In this document: positions 9,432 to 17,553 of the stretch, in pieces
Numbering within the stretch: position 1 is the stretch's first letter
Layout: every line of letters starts with the position of its first letter
Assembly: GCF_025699255.1 (NCBI RefSeq)
Contig: NZ_JAILWA010000001.1
Location: 62,001-126,000 of the forward strand
Direction: 5' to 3'
DNA from: Nitrosopumilus sp.
Lineage (GTDB): Archaea > Thermoproteota > Nitrososphaeria > Nitrososphaerales > Nitrosopumilaceae
Length of the DNA stretch: 64,000 nt
Made by a program: the position numbers and the translations under genes
The notes under the pieces: generated by a model
Databases searched by the model: none
Seen by the model: only the letters and a program-made list of their open reading frames with translations
What the model was told of the DNA's origin: nothing

Positions 9432-9743
9432 TTATTTTTTAGATTTTTGTTTTTTTGTGGGTTTGCCTTCTAACTCTTTTTTGATTTCTTCTGCTTTATT
9501 ATCTACAGCCTTTATAATTTCTTGAATAATTCCATCTAAATCACTATCTTCTGCTTCTGGTTCAACGGTGCTCGCAATTTCATTGATAGTTGTAGAAATT
9601 TCAGAACTAACATCCTCAAAGCTTTCAGGATCTTCATATGCTGCATTGTAAAGATTTTTGAGGTTATTTACATGGCCAATTACTTGTTCTGTAAGCACTA
9701 TTTTGTAATCTGTACCATTAACATCAAATTCTTTTGAACTCAT
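9432..9743 (-). CDS. Acidic hypothetical protein with basic tail
   Basis: 103 residues. An N-terminal beta-like segment (KEFDVNGTDYKIVLTEQVIG) is followed by an acidic helical middle and a Lys-rich C-terminal tail (GKPTKKQKSKK). No recognised domain. Nothing in the neighbourhood points to a role. Confidence 0.6.
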   Translation of the reverse strand: MSSKEFDVNGTDYKIVLTEQVIGHVNNLKNLYNAAYEDPESFEDVSSEISTTINEIASTVEPEAEDSDLDGIIQEIIKAVDNKAEEIKKELEGKPTKKQKSKK

Positions 9744-9813
9744 ATTGCTTTTTCAAATTCTTTTGTTTATAATGTTTTCAGCTAAAAAATTATCAACAGA
9801 ACGTAATTTATTA

Positions 9814-10278
9814 TTAAAATACAATATAGTCTAGTGCTGAAGCATCACTAATTAATCTGGTATGTTTCGAACCTACAACATAACCATTTTTGATGTCTTC
9901 TGCAGGAATCCATCTATTAGTGGATGTATAATGTCTTTTTTCAGCTAATTCTCTTTCAATTGCTTCGATATCAAATTCTGCTTCTTCCACCTGCTGTGTT
10001 GTAAGATGTTTAATTGTGACTAAAATTTTTGTAACTTTAACACGATCCCCAAACTTCCATTTGAGTACTGGGTTTTCATCTGAAACCTCTAACACTTTGA
10101 TTTTCATCTGCTTTTTTCCAAATGCATCATGACTAATCAACACCCTCTCATCAGTAAATTCTTCAAAACTAATTCTTGAATTTACTTCTGCATCAGATAC
10201 TGTTTCTAGTAATGATTCAGTAATTTTATCAGATGAATCATTGTTGATCTTTTCTTCTGACATACACCTACTTGACAT
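9814..10278 (-). CDS. Hypothetical soluble protein
   Basis: Up to 154 residues from ATG 10278; an alternative ATG at 10263 gives 149 (MSEEKINNDSSDKI) and is equally plausible. The acidic Ser/Asp-rich N-terminus is probably disordered, followed by a beta-rich region (ERVLISHDAFGKKQMKIKVL) and a C-terminus with RWIPAEDIKNGYVVGSKH. Not recognised. It lies downstream of the Hjc-like gene on the same strand, 35 bases away, so an operon with that nuclease is possible. Confidence 0.6.
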   Translation of the reverse strand: MSSRCMSEEKINNDSSDKITESLLETVSDAEVNSRISFEEFTDERVLISHDAFGKKQMKIKVLEVSDENPVLKWKFGDRVKVTKILVTIKHLTTQQVEEAEFDIEAIERELAEKRHYTSTNRWIPAEDIKNGYVVGSKHTRLISDASALDYIVF

Positions 10279-10313
10279 CTTATACTTAAAAACGATTTGA
10301 GAGTAAAATAGTC

Positions 10314-10886
10314 TTAGGCACTAGTTCTTTGTTTTGTTTTAAATGGCATTTTGCATTCTTTAAGAAAAATCTCTTTTCTTTTGCCCTCGGATTTTGCAAA
10401 AAACTTGCCATCATAATTACACACACAATCAGTAATTTCTAGAGATTCATCCCATATTTTGAAATATTCGCGTAATTCTCTACTCTCATATTTTCCAATA
10501 TCTACTCGTTTTTTTGATAGGAATTTGAATGCCAAGAGAACATTTCGTTTTTTGTAAATGTCAAATGTCTTAATCCAATCTAAACATCGTTCAATCTGAT
10601 CAGCAGGAACTGGTAATGAAGTACTGGTGCCTGATTTTGCTTCAATTGTAAAAATTGTACTATTTTTTGTATTTACAGCTAAAACATCAGGTAATGCAAT
10701 ACTTGGCGATCCTAATCTAAATGCCTTCCAGTCTTGTGTAGTTTTAAATCGTTTAACAATAGTATCCTCCCATTGATATCCTCTTTGTCTTCTAGTTCTA
10801 GCTGCTTTTTGATTATTTGATGTTTCTTTTTGATTTTTTATCTGTCTAGTAATAGTTAATGTAGAAATTTTTTGTTTCAATATCAT
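10314..10886 (-). CDS. Hjc-like Holliday-junction resolvase/nuclease
   Basis: 190 residues from ATG 10886; a longer frame from TTG 10937 looks less natural. After a basic N-terminus (TRRQRGYQWEDTIVKRF) it shows the PD-(D/E)XK pattern of archaeal Hjc: a Glu in the first helix, GSPSIALPDVLAV with the catalytic Asp, and EAKSG with the E-x-K pair, then a helix matching Hjc (VPADQIERCLDWIKTF). Hjc enzymes cleave four-way DNA junctions as dimers in recombination and fork repair. It is longer than usual Hjc (about 120-140), with an extra C-terminal segment of about 60 residues. Assignment to the fold is firm; the exact substrate is inferred. Confidence 0.75.
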   Translation of the reverse strand: MILKQKISTLTITRQIKNQKETSNNQKAARTRRQRGYQWEDTIVKRFKTTQDWKAFRLGSPSIALPDVLAVNTKNSTIFTIEAKSGTSTSLPVPADQIERCLDWIKTFDIYKKRNVLLAFKFLSKKRVDIGKYESRELREYFKIWDESLEITDCVCNYDGKFFAKSEGKRKEIFLKECKMPFKTKQRTSA

Positions 10887-11004
10887 GATGTTGCTCCTTT
10901 TTAGTATAGAAAAGCAGGTAATTACATAATAACTCAAACAAATCTTAGAGATAAGTCATATTCAGTACTGAATCTTTTAAAATCTATAAAAAATACTGTA
11001 GAAT

Positions 11005-11217
11005 ATGTATTCAGAAGATATTGTGATTGAGAAGCTTTTGGAACAAAGAGACGTTAATCTAAACATGCTTAAACATTTGGATTTTGAAATGATGATGGAA
11101 CCTACTACAAATGAAAAAATAAAAATTCAAAAATTGCAAAAAAATACTATATCTAAATTAAAAAAAATTGAACAGGAAATTGCATTTTTGACCTCTAAAA
11201 AACATAGTATACAATGA
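11005..11217 (+). CDS. 70-residue coiled-coil hypothetical protein
   Basis: Charged, heptad-like sequence (EKLLEQRDVNLNMLKHLDFE, KLKKIEQEIAFLTSKKHS) indicating a short coiled coil. No other domain. It is 31 bases ahead of the methyltransferase-like gene and divergent from the Hjc-like gene. Function unknown. Confidence 0.5.
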   Translation: MYSEDIVIEKLLEQRDVNLNMLKHLDFEMMMEPTTNEKIKIQKLQKNTISKLKKIEQEIAFLTSKKHSIQ

Positions 11218-11248
11218 GTTTATCAAACCCGACTTTCATATTGGATTT

Positions 11249-12076
11249 ATGCTAGAAGATTTTGTAAAAAATCTGATTTTAGTTAAACAAAGTTTTGCAA
11301 AAAATTATTCTGGTAACGCCCATATTCAAGAAGTTATTCCTACTAAGATTTCAGAAAAATTTAAGATTCGAAAAGAATTCTTGGAATCACTTCATAATTT
11401 TGCCTTGAAAAATCCAATCTATTTTAATAATTATGTTGATGAAATTGAGGGTATTTCTTGTACTGTTTACGAGGGAGATATCAACGAATATTGGTTGAAC
11501 AGTATCAAACATGGCTCTAGTTGTCAGCCGTTTTACCCTACGTGGATTCTCTCTTCATATGTAATGGCGTTCATAGCAAAAAACTTGGGGTATTCAGAGT
11601 TGGTAGATATTGGTTCTGGTGATGGTAGAATTGCATATTGTGGAACTGTACTAGGAATGAAGTCACATAGTATTGAAATTGATGATGTGTTAGTAGATCT
11701 TCAAAATACAATTTCTATATCAACAAATGAAAACTTTGATCCAATTTGCACAGATGCCTTGGAATTTGATTATTCAAAATTGAATTTGAAAAAACCGATA
11801 TTTTTCATAGGAGGGTTAGCTCAAATGGGAGGAGATGTTTTGGCAACCAGCATAATTGACAAAATTAACTCCATATCCAATTTACGAGATGAGACATCAA
11901 TAGTATTTGCAGGAACAAATACCAAAAGACAACTATCTGGAAATCTAGGTAATGGAGGGTGGAGTACATTGATTGAAAAGCATGATCTAAATGTAATTGA
12001 TACTGTTTCTTTACCAAGTATTTGGACTTTTGATCAAGATGTTGAAACACCTTACATATTCACAAAATTTAACTAA
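11249..12076 (+). CDS. SAM-dependent methyltransferase-like protein
   Basis: 275 residues. The second half begins with a class I methyltransferase nucleotide motif (LVDIGSGDGRIAYCGTVLGM followed by the acidic SIEIDD), fitting SAM binding, then strand/helix alternation. The N-terminal 100 residues include CTVYEGDINEYWLNSIKHGS and resemble no domain I know. Substrate unknown. Its 3' end overlaps the convergent DUF35 gene by 8 bases. Confidence 0.7.
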   Translation: MLEDFVKNLILVKQSFAKNYSGNAHIQEVIPTKISEKFKIRKEFLESLHNFALKNPIYFNNYVDEIEGISCTVYEGDINEYWLNSIKHGSSCQPFYPTWILSSYVMAFIAKNLGYSELVDIGSGDGRIAYCGTVLGMKSHSIEIDDVLVDLQNTISISTNENFDPICTDALEFDYSKLNLKKPIFFIGGLAQMGGDVLATSIIDKINSISNLRDETSIVFAGTNTKRQLSGNLGNGGWSTLIEKHDLNVIDTVSLPSIWTFDQDVETPYIFTKFN

Positions 12077-12377
12077 CTTCAAAGAAATAATTTCCATTCT
12101 TAATTCCACAGTTTGAAATTTTTACCCTTTGACCAATTTCTGGAACAGATAAAATATGTGCCATAATTCTAATTGATTTTTCGAACTCTACCATGCAAAA
12201 AAATTGCTCACCTTCGCGTGAAAATTCGATAATTTTACCCATAAAATCCCCTTTTTTTAGATGAACATTTCCAAAACAATTACTGCAAATTTCCGATGGC
12301 GGCCATACTATTTTTTGACAATTATCACATTCGGGAATACAAAATTCTCCTTTTTGTAATGTATCTTCAAAAATCAT
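12069..12377 (-). CDS. DUF35 zinc-ribbon/OB-fold protein, thiolase partner
   Basis: 102 residues: an N-terminal rubredoxin-like zinc ribbon (CDNCQKIVWPPSEICSNCF) and a C-terminal OB-fold (GKIIEFSREGEQFFCMVEFE). This is the DUF35 (YgiR/acyl-CoA-associated) layout. In archaea such proteins sit next to thiolases and, in the mevalonate pathway, bridge thiolase and HMG-CoA synthase. Its ATG overlaps the stop of the thiolase gene by 4 bases, which supports a complex of the two products. Confidence 0.88.
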   Translation of the reverse strand: MIFEDTLQKGEFCIPECDNCQKIVWPPSEICSNCFGNVHLKKGDFMGKIIEFSREGEQFFCMVEFEKSIRIMAHILSVPEIGQRVKISNCGIKNGNYFFEVS

Positions 12378-13483
12378 TTTTCTAAAACCAATACTGTTGA
12401 AGAAGTTGCAGCAGCAGACATGTTGTGGACTAGACCTACACTAGCATTATCTACTTGTCTTTTCAATGCATTTGATTGAAGTTGTTGAGTGATTTCTATT
12501 GTTTGTGCAATACCTGTAGCACCAAGAGGATGACCTGAGCCAATTAAACCGCCTCTAGGATTTATTTTAAAATTGTTTGTTTCATATGACTCACTGATCA
12601 TATCCATTCCTTTTCCTTCTTTTGAAAATCCAAGAGATTCTAATGCCATTGGTTCACAAACAGAAAATGCATCGTGTATTTCTAAAACATCCACATCCTT
12701 ATTTTCTTTTTGTGCCATTCTAAATGCATCTTGACTTGCATGTTTTGATGATTCCATAGAACTTAATGAAATGTTTTTTGTAAATCCAGCTGAAATTGTT
12801 TTTTGACCTATGCCTGATATCCAAACAGGTTCTTCTGATATTTTTTTCATTTTTTCTTCAGAAGCTAAAATGATTGATGCACTACCAGTACATGGTCGTG
12901 AACAATCAAGCAATCGTAAATCATCTGTTAATTTTTTTGATTCTAAAACATCTTTAATTGAATATGTTTTCTTGGATAATGCATTTGGGTTTTCTTGGGC
13001 ATGTTTATGGTTTTTAACAGATACAACTGCTAGATCTTCATCAGAAATGGAGTATTCTCGTTTGTAAGATTTTGCAAAAATTGAGGCCCAAAAAATAGGA
13101 TGTTTGAATTCTCCTCTAGAATTGTCCCATTGGAGGATTTGACCTGGACTATCATATCTTTCTGCACCTGAAATTAGAACTAAATCTGCAAGACCTGAGG
13201 CAATGTATGAGTATGCTGACACGATTGAATTTGTGCCTGAATTGCATAGACTTTCTATACTGTGTGATATTTTGGGCTGTATTCCTGCTAATTCACACAA
13301 TATTGGAGAAAGATATTTTGAATTGTTATTTGTAGATACTAAAACTGCATCAATTTCATTTTGATGAATTTTGTCGTTATTTTTGAAAATCTCCTTTGCC
13401 GAATCTAACAATACTTTTTCAATTTTGTTATCCTCTTTTGTAAACGGAGTGATTCCATAACCTGCAATTCCTACCTTGTTCAT
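12374..13483 (-). CDS. Thiolase-family acyl-CoA acetyltransferase
   Basis: ATG 13483 (MNKVGIAGYGITPF) is chosen over a frame extended to 13579, which would overlap the upstream gene; it gives 369 residues, as for archaeal SCP-x-like thiolases. Seen: the nucleophile region SIESLCNSGTNSIVSAYSYI with the cysteine, EIHDAFSVCEPMALE, and the C-terminal GGLIGSGHPLGATGIAQTIE. The family condenses or cleaves acyl-CoA thioesters. With DUF35 and an LLM oxidoreductase in the same operon it could be acetoacetyl-CoA synthesis or an unassigned acyl pathway. Confidence 0.88.
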   Translation of the reverse strand: MNKVGIAGYGITPFTKEDNKIEKVLLDSAKEIFKNNDKIHQNEIDAVLVSTNNNSKYLSPILCELAGIQPKISHSIESLCNSGTNSIVSAYSYIASGLADLVLISGAERYDSPGQILQWDNSRGEFKHPIFWASIFAKSYKREYSISDEDLAVVSVKNHKHAQENPNALSKKTYSIKDVLESKKLTDDLRLLDCSRPCTGSASIILASEEKMKKISEEPVWISGIGQKTISAGFTKNISLSSMESSKHASQDAFRMAQKENKDVDVLEIHDAFSVCEPMALESLGFSKEGKGMDMISESYETNNFKINPRGGLIGSGHPLGATGIAQTIEITQQLQSNALKRQVDNASVGLVHNMSAAATSSTVLVLEK

Positions 13484-13487
13484 ATCA

Positions 13488-14450
13488 TTACTCCAAAAAT
13501 GTTTTCTTGAATAATCCAAAAGATTTTTCTGTGTTCCCAATTGGATTAAATTGTAAAATAGGTTGATCAATTCCTGCATTAATAAAATTATTCAACTGCT
13601 TTTTACAATCATTGGGATTACCACATACTGCTAATGAACTTAACATTTTTTCTGAAACTAATTCATGATTTGATTTAAAATCTGATTTTTTAAACTCTTC
13701 AAAAATATTTGTTGTTTCTGATTCGAATCCATTACTTGCTAAAAATTTTCTATATATTTCTCCTACCGAAATGTAAAATGCTATGGTTTTTTTTGCTCTT
13801 TCAATTGCTTCTTCGGAATTTTCTGATACGCATGTAATTAACTGACAGGTAACATCAATTTTTTTCTTTGATTGCATTTTTGAAATTGTTTCTTTCATTT
13901 CGTTTATTGGACGAAGATAAAAAATTACTCCATTTCCAATTTCCCATGCTAATTCAACCATTTTTTTATTTATTGCAGCAACATAAATTGGAATTTCATT
14001 TCTTATGGGTTTGATTAATAATGTGAAATTATTCAACTTGAAAATTTCTCCATCATAATTGATTTGTTTTCCAGACAGAGCCAACCTTATAATTTCTACA
14101 TACTCTTTCATTCTTTGAACTGGTTTTTCAAATTTATTTCCATGAAATGACTCTACAATCGGAATGCTACTTGTACCCAAACCTAAAACCAATCTTCCTT
14201 TAGATAGCGTATCCACAGTGGAAGCACCCATAGCAATAGTTGATGGGCTTCTAGAATAGATATTGATGATGGATGAGCCTATTTTTTGTGAATTTGTTTT
14301 AGATGATACTGCCCCCAACATGGCAAAATTTTCCATCCCCCATGTTTCAGGCACCCAAATTGTGTCAGTATGAGTCTTTGAAATGATTTCTGAGCATCGT
14401 AATACCTCATTTATGGATAATAGAGACCCTAAACTACATGCTAGTCGCAT
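13488..14450 (-). CDS. LLM-class flavin/F420-dependent oxidoreductase
   Basis: 320 residues. Luciferase-like TIM-barrel features: DTIWVPETWGMENFAMLGAV, GSSIINIYSRSPSTIAMGAS, LSKGRLVLGLGTSSIPIVES, typical of the F420-dependent Mer-like branch. It probably transfers hydride with F420 or FMN; the substrate is unknown. It starts the operon; the thiolase begins 4 bases after its stop. Confidence 0.88.
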   Translation of the reverse strand: MRLACSLGSLLSINEVLRCSEIISKTHTDTIWVPETWGMENFAMLGAVSSKTNSQKIGSSIINIYSRSPSTIAMGASTVDTLSKGRLVLGLGTSSIPIVESFHGNKFEKPVQRMKEYVEIIRLALSGKQINYDGEIFKLNNFTLLIKPIRNEIPIYVAAINKKMVELAWEIGNGVIFYLRPINEMKETISKMQSKKKIDVTCQLITCVSENSEEAIERAKKTIAFYISVGEIYRKFLASNGFESETTNIFEEFKKSDFKSNHELVSEKMLSSLAVCGNPNDCKKQLNNFINAGIDQPILQFNPIGNTEKSFGLFKKTFLE

Positions 14451-14551
14451 GAAACTAGTAAAATTTTTGGATATTCTAGTGTATCTGTTTTAGCAATAGG
14501 TGAATTTTGGTTGAGGCGGAAGATTATCAGATCATAGGATAACAATAATTA

Positions 14552-14698
14552 TTGAGCGAACAAATATTCTCAGAAAAATCAGATGAAAAACCATCCTTTT
14601 GGGAAAATGCAACAAAATATGCATCCGTTAGCAAAGATGAACGATTTGTGGAAGAGATTGCATATTGTATGGTTACTCTTCATCGAACAGGCGCATAG
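14552..14698 (+). CDS. 48-residue hypothetical protein, TTG start
   Basis: Found by hand. The frame has a stop at 14546-14548, so the first possible start is TTG 14552; it ends TAG 14696-14698. The product (LSEQIFSEKSDEKPSFWENA then ATKYASVSKDERF and AYCMVTLHRTGA) has normal protein composition with several aromatic residues rather than the A/T-driven repeats of chance frames. Convergent with the nucleotidyltransferase gene, 9 bases away. Function unknown. Confidence 0.5.
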   Translation: MSEQIFSEKSDEKPSFWENATKYASVSKDERFVEEIAYCMVTLHRTGA

Positions 14699-14707
14699 AC
14701 ATTTTAA

Positions 14708-15376
14708 TTATTTTATTATTTTCTCTACTTCCAAAGAACATTCTTCCATATCTTTGAATGAATCTACAGAATACCATTTTACATCTTTGAATTTTACAAG
14801 ATGAAGTTTGCCTTTTTTAGCATAATCGGGAAACACTGTTTTTTCTATGTCGCCCTTTATTGGTAAATCCTTGATCATTTTTGTTTGTAAATGATATATT
14901 CCTGCATTCATCCATAAATCAGAAATTTCTTTTTTTTCTTTGAATTTAGTAATTTTATCTTCGTCGGTTTCTAAAATTCCAAACTTTGTTCTCAATTCTA
15001 CTGCAGCTATTGAGTTATCTGTTTTTGATAATTTTTTCAAATCGATATTGGTGATGGTGTCGCCGTTTAGAACCAAGAAAGTTTTATCCTTGATTGATTT
15101 TGCAGCTTTTTTGATTGCACCACCAGTTCCCAAGGGTGATTTTTCAATTGAATAATTGATTTTGATTCCTATTTTTTTTGTATCAAGATAATTTTCAATC
15201 ATTTCTTGTTTATATCCAGTACAAATTATGACTTCATTAATTCCAAATTTTTTAAGATATCTTAGTTGCCATTCAATTATTGGGATGTTGTTAATTGGTA
15301 CTAGGGGTTTTGGGACATAATCTGTGATTGGTCGTAATCTTTTTCCCCTACCGCCAGCTAAAATTATTGCTTTCAT
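14708..15376 (-). CDS. Sugar-phosphate nucleotidyltransferase
   Basis: 222 residues. The N-terminal NTP-binding signature AGGRGKRLRPITDYVPKPLV is complete, followed by NNIPIIEWQL, GTGGAIKKAA and LVLNGDTITNID with the catalytic Asp. This is the catalytic domain of glucose-1-phosphate/mannose-1-phosphate nucleotidyltransferases, which make NDP-sugars for glycans; the C-terminal beta-helix of longer members is absent. Its start overlaps the preceding gene stop by 4 bases. Sugar and nucleotide specificity cannot be assigned. Confidence 0.88.
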   Translation of the reverse strand: MKAIILAGGRGKRLRPITDYVPKPLVPINNIPIIEWQLRYLKKFGINEVIICTGYKQEMIENYLDTKKIGIKINYSIEKSPLGTGGAIKKAAKSIKDKTFLVLNGDTITNIDLKKLSKTDNSIAAVELRTKFGILETDEDKITKFKEKKEISDLWMNAGIYHLQTKMIKDLPIKGDIEKTVFPDYAKKGKLHLVKFKDVKWYSVDSFKDMEECSLEVEKIIK

Positions 15377-15624
15377 TGTTTCTTGTCAGATTGTTTGGGT
15401 TTTATGTTTTCAGCCTCTACTAATTCTTCCATTTTTTTTGCAAATTCATTGTATATTTTTTCAAGATCTTTTAAAGGCATTTCAATACCCAATAGTTTCA
15501 TAGTTTTGTTCCAAGACTCTATGTATTTTTCATCATCTAAGCCTTTTCCTAAAGTTTCAGCTATAGAGTGAACTCCTTCTGTTTTTCCTAGAGCATAAAT
15601 TGCAATTTCTTTATCTGTTAGCAT
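15373..15624 (-). CDS. Helical hypothetical protein
   Basis: 83 residues, helical and charged (KDLEKIYNEFAKKMEELVEA), with a Lys-rich end. Not recognised. It overlaps the nucleotidyltransferase gene by 4 bases, so both are probably translated from one message with the mini zinc genes upstream (stop of 15628-15741 is 3 bases before its ATG). Confidence 0.6.
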   Translation of the reverse strand: MLTDKEIAIYALGKTEGVHSIAETLGKGLDDEKYIESWNKTMKLLGIEMPLKDLEKIYNEFAKKMEELVEAENIKPKQSDKKQ

Positions 15625-15627
15625 ATC

Positions 15628-15741
15628 TTATTGGTCCTCAATAGATTCAGAATTTTCTGATAACTCAAGGGGTTCATTTACATAGTAATGCAATTCAGTG
15701 TAACAATCAGGACAATATGGGAATTTGGATAATTTACTCAT
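15628..15741 (-). CDS. 37-residue mini-protein with CxxC and CYTELHY motif
   Basis: Found by hand: ATG 15739-15741, TAA 15628-15630. One CPDC pair inside FPYCPDCYTELHYYV and an acidic tail. The block CxxCYTELHYxx is shared with the neighbouring gene at 15734-15871, so the two are paralogues; this copy lacks the first CxxC of the other and would bind metal only as a dimer, if at all. It overlaps that gene by 8 bases. Confidence 0.55.
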   Translation of the reverse strand: MSKLSKFPYCPDCYTELHYYVNEPLELSENSESIEDQ

Positions 15742-15871
15742 ATGTTTTTCCTTCTTCGGTGATATTGTAATGTAACTCGGTATAGCATTCTTTGCAGTAA
15801 TCTAAATAGTCGGTATGATCACAATCATAAACTTTGTTCACATCATTTTCACATTTTGCACAAGTTGGCAT
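15734..15871 (-). CDS. 45-residue zinc-ribbon mini-protein
   Basis: Found by hand: ATG 15869-15871, TAA 15734-15736. CAKC near the start and CKEC in YCKECYTELHYNITEE form a complete two-knuckle zinc site. Paralogue of the next gene. First of a tight chain of four genes (mini zinc, mini zinc, 83-residue protein, nucleotidyltransferase) with overlaps of 8 and 4 bases or gaps of 3. Confidence 0.6.
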   Translation of the reverse strand: MPTCAKCENDVNKVYDCDHTDYLDYCKECYTELHYNITEEGKTYE

Positions 15872-15881
15872 AATGTTTCGT

Positions 15882-16271
15882 TTAAGATTTTGTTATTTTA
15901 ATGCCGCCTAAAGCTAATTGAATTGCTGCTGGAACAAACATCATTGCCATAGATGCCATTGGATCTCTATCTGAAGACTCAGCAGCAGGGGCAGGATTTA
16001 CTAAAACTACAATTCCACCGACAATGATCAAAATACCCGAAATAATTATCATAATTCCTAATCCTTTTGATGGCTCTTTTCTAGAAATGAAAAATGCAAT
16101 TATTGGCAATATCAATGCAGGTGCGCCTAGACCCATACCTCTTTGCATATGATCAAGGGGTAAAAATCCATGATCACTATCTGAAGACATTGCAACGGCT
16201 ACATCTGCTGCATAAAGGACTAGTAATCCAATTGCAATTCCTGCAAGGATTAATGAAGCAGTTAGAGCCAT
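15882..16271 (-). CDS. Small integral membrane protein
   Basis: 129 residues with four hydrophobic segments: LTASLILAGIAIGLLVLYAA, GLGAPALILPIIAFFIS, GLGIMIIISGILIIVGGIVV, and a C-terminal MASMAMMFVPAAIQLALGGI. The loop after the first span is His/Asp rich (SSDSDHGFLPLDHMQRG). Not recognised. Head to tail with purK (34 bases) but with no obvious functional tie. Confidence 0.65.
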   Translation of the reverse strand: MALTASLILAGIAIGLLVLYAADVAVAMSSDSDHGFLPLDHMQRGMGLGAPALILPIIAFFISRKEPSKGLGIMIIISGILIIVGGIVVLVNPAPAAESSDRDPMASMAMMFVPAAIQLALGGIKITKS

Positions 16272-16305
16272 AAAGAAATTTTTTTAACACAATTAATAAA
16301 CTTAA

Positions 16306-17448
16306 TCAGATTGGCTGTACTGCTGCCTTTGCTTTAAGACTCTCTAGTTTTTCAATTAATTGATTAATAGATTCACCCTTACTTCCAACTAAGTTAAAAT
16401 GTCCTAGTTTTCTTAGAGGCTTTGAAACTTTTTTTCCGTACATTTTCAAAAATAAATTCTCTTCTGAAATCTCAAGGGGTTTGTATTCTCCTTGGAAATC
16501 TTTTGAACCTAAAATGTTGTACATGATAGTATTGTGGATTAATTTGGTACTTCCTAATTCTAATCCCAAAATTGCTCTGAGATGTTGTTCAAATTGTGAA
16601 GTTTCACTAGATTGTAATGAGTGATGTCCAGAATTATGAACTCGTGGTGCAATCTCATTAATTACAATTGAATCATCTTGAGTTACAAACATCTCTATGC
16701 CAAAAATACCTGCTCCTTTCAAAACAGTCATTGTCTTTTCAGCAATGATTTCTGCCTTTTTGGTTACTTTTTCTGAAACTCTGGCAGGAGCTATTGTTTG
16801 ACGAAGAATATTTTCTTCATGAATATTTTCAACTAAAGGATATGTTTTGATTTGTCCTTTTGTATTTCTAGCAGCAATTACTGATACTTCCATTTTAAAT
16901 GGGACAAATTTTTCTAATAGTAATTTCTGTCCTTGGAAATAATCATATGCTTTTCGAATATCTTCTTCTGAGTCAATTTTGTAATTTCCTCTGCCATCAT
17001 ATGCATCTCTTCGGGCTTTAAGTAATGCAGGATATCCATATTCTTTCAAAATATTTTTTACATCATCAATATTTTCAATTTTTGCAAAATCAGGAACAGG
17101 CATATTATTTTCTTTCAAAAAAGTTTTTTGCAGATATTTATCTTGAATTATTCTTAAAGTTTCAGGCGAAGGATTAATTTCTGCATTTTTTTCGACATAT
17201 TTTAAAACATCACTATCTCCAGATTCAATTTCATATGTGATGATGTCTGATTTTTTAGATAATTCTATAATTGCATCTCTATCTTTAAAATCTGCAACTA
17301 TTTGAGATGCACCAACTTGTGCTGCAGGACAATTTTCAGTAGGATCTAAAACAATGATTTTAGATATTTCACTGGGCATTTTTTTGGCAGCTTCAGCTAT
17401 CATCATCCCTAATTGGCCTCCACCAATAATTCCAAGAATTTTCCCCAT
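16306..17448 (-). CDS. purK: N5-carboxyaminoimidazole ribonucleotide synthase
   Basis: 380 residues, the usual length. N-terminal IIGGGQLGMMIAEAAKKM, an ATP-grasp core with YDGRGNYKI and LLLEKFVPFKMEVSVI, and the metal/ATP region INEIAPRVHNSGHHS. PurK carboxylates AIR with ATP and bicarbonate to N5-CAIR, which PurE then rearranges. purE is divergent from it, with starts 105 bases apart and A/T-rich promoters between. Confidence 0.95.
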   Translation of the reverse strand: MGKILGIIGGGQLGMMIAEAAKKMPSEISKIIVLDPTENCPAAQVGASQIVADFKDRDAIIELSKKSDIITYEIESGDSDVLKYVEKNAEINPSPETLRIIQDKYLQKTFLKENNMPVPDFAKIENIDDVKNILKEYGYPALLKARRDAYDGRGNYKIDSEEDIRKAYDYFQGQKLLLEKFVPFKMEVSVIAARNTKGQIKTYPLVENIHEENILRQTIAPARVSEKVTKKAEIIAEKTMTVLKGAGIFGIEMFVTQDDSIVINEIAPRVHNSGHHSLQSSETSQFEQHLRAILGLELGSTKLIHNTIMYNILGSKDFQGEYKPLEISEENLFLKMYGKKVSKPLRKLGHFNLVGSKGESINQLIEKLESLKAKAAVQPI

Positions 17449-17553
17449 TACAAAATTGATATTTTTGGATTAAAAATATCTAATGTTGATTTTGAATGTT
17501 AATCTGTTAATTATAATCGAATTGTTAATTACTCTCTAGTTTTTCTTATTATC

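Noticed and set aside
13484-13579. N-terminal extension of the thiolase frame
   Set aside because: Lies inside the LLM gene and lacks similarity to the thiolase start; ATG 13483 fits the family and the 4-base gap.
14583-14804. Plus-strand 73-codon frame with ATG
   Set aside because: Overlaps the end of the nucleotidyltransferase gene and lies in a different frame from the more protein-like TTG frame at 14552-14698.
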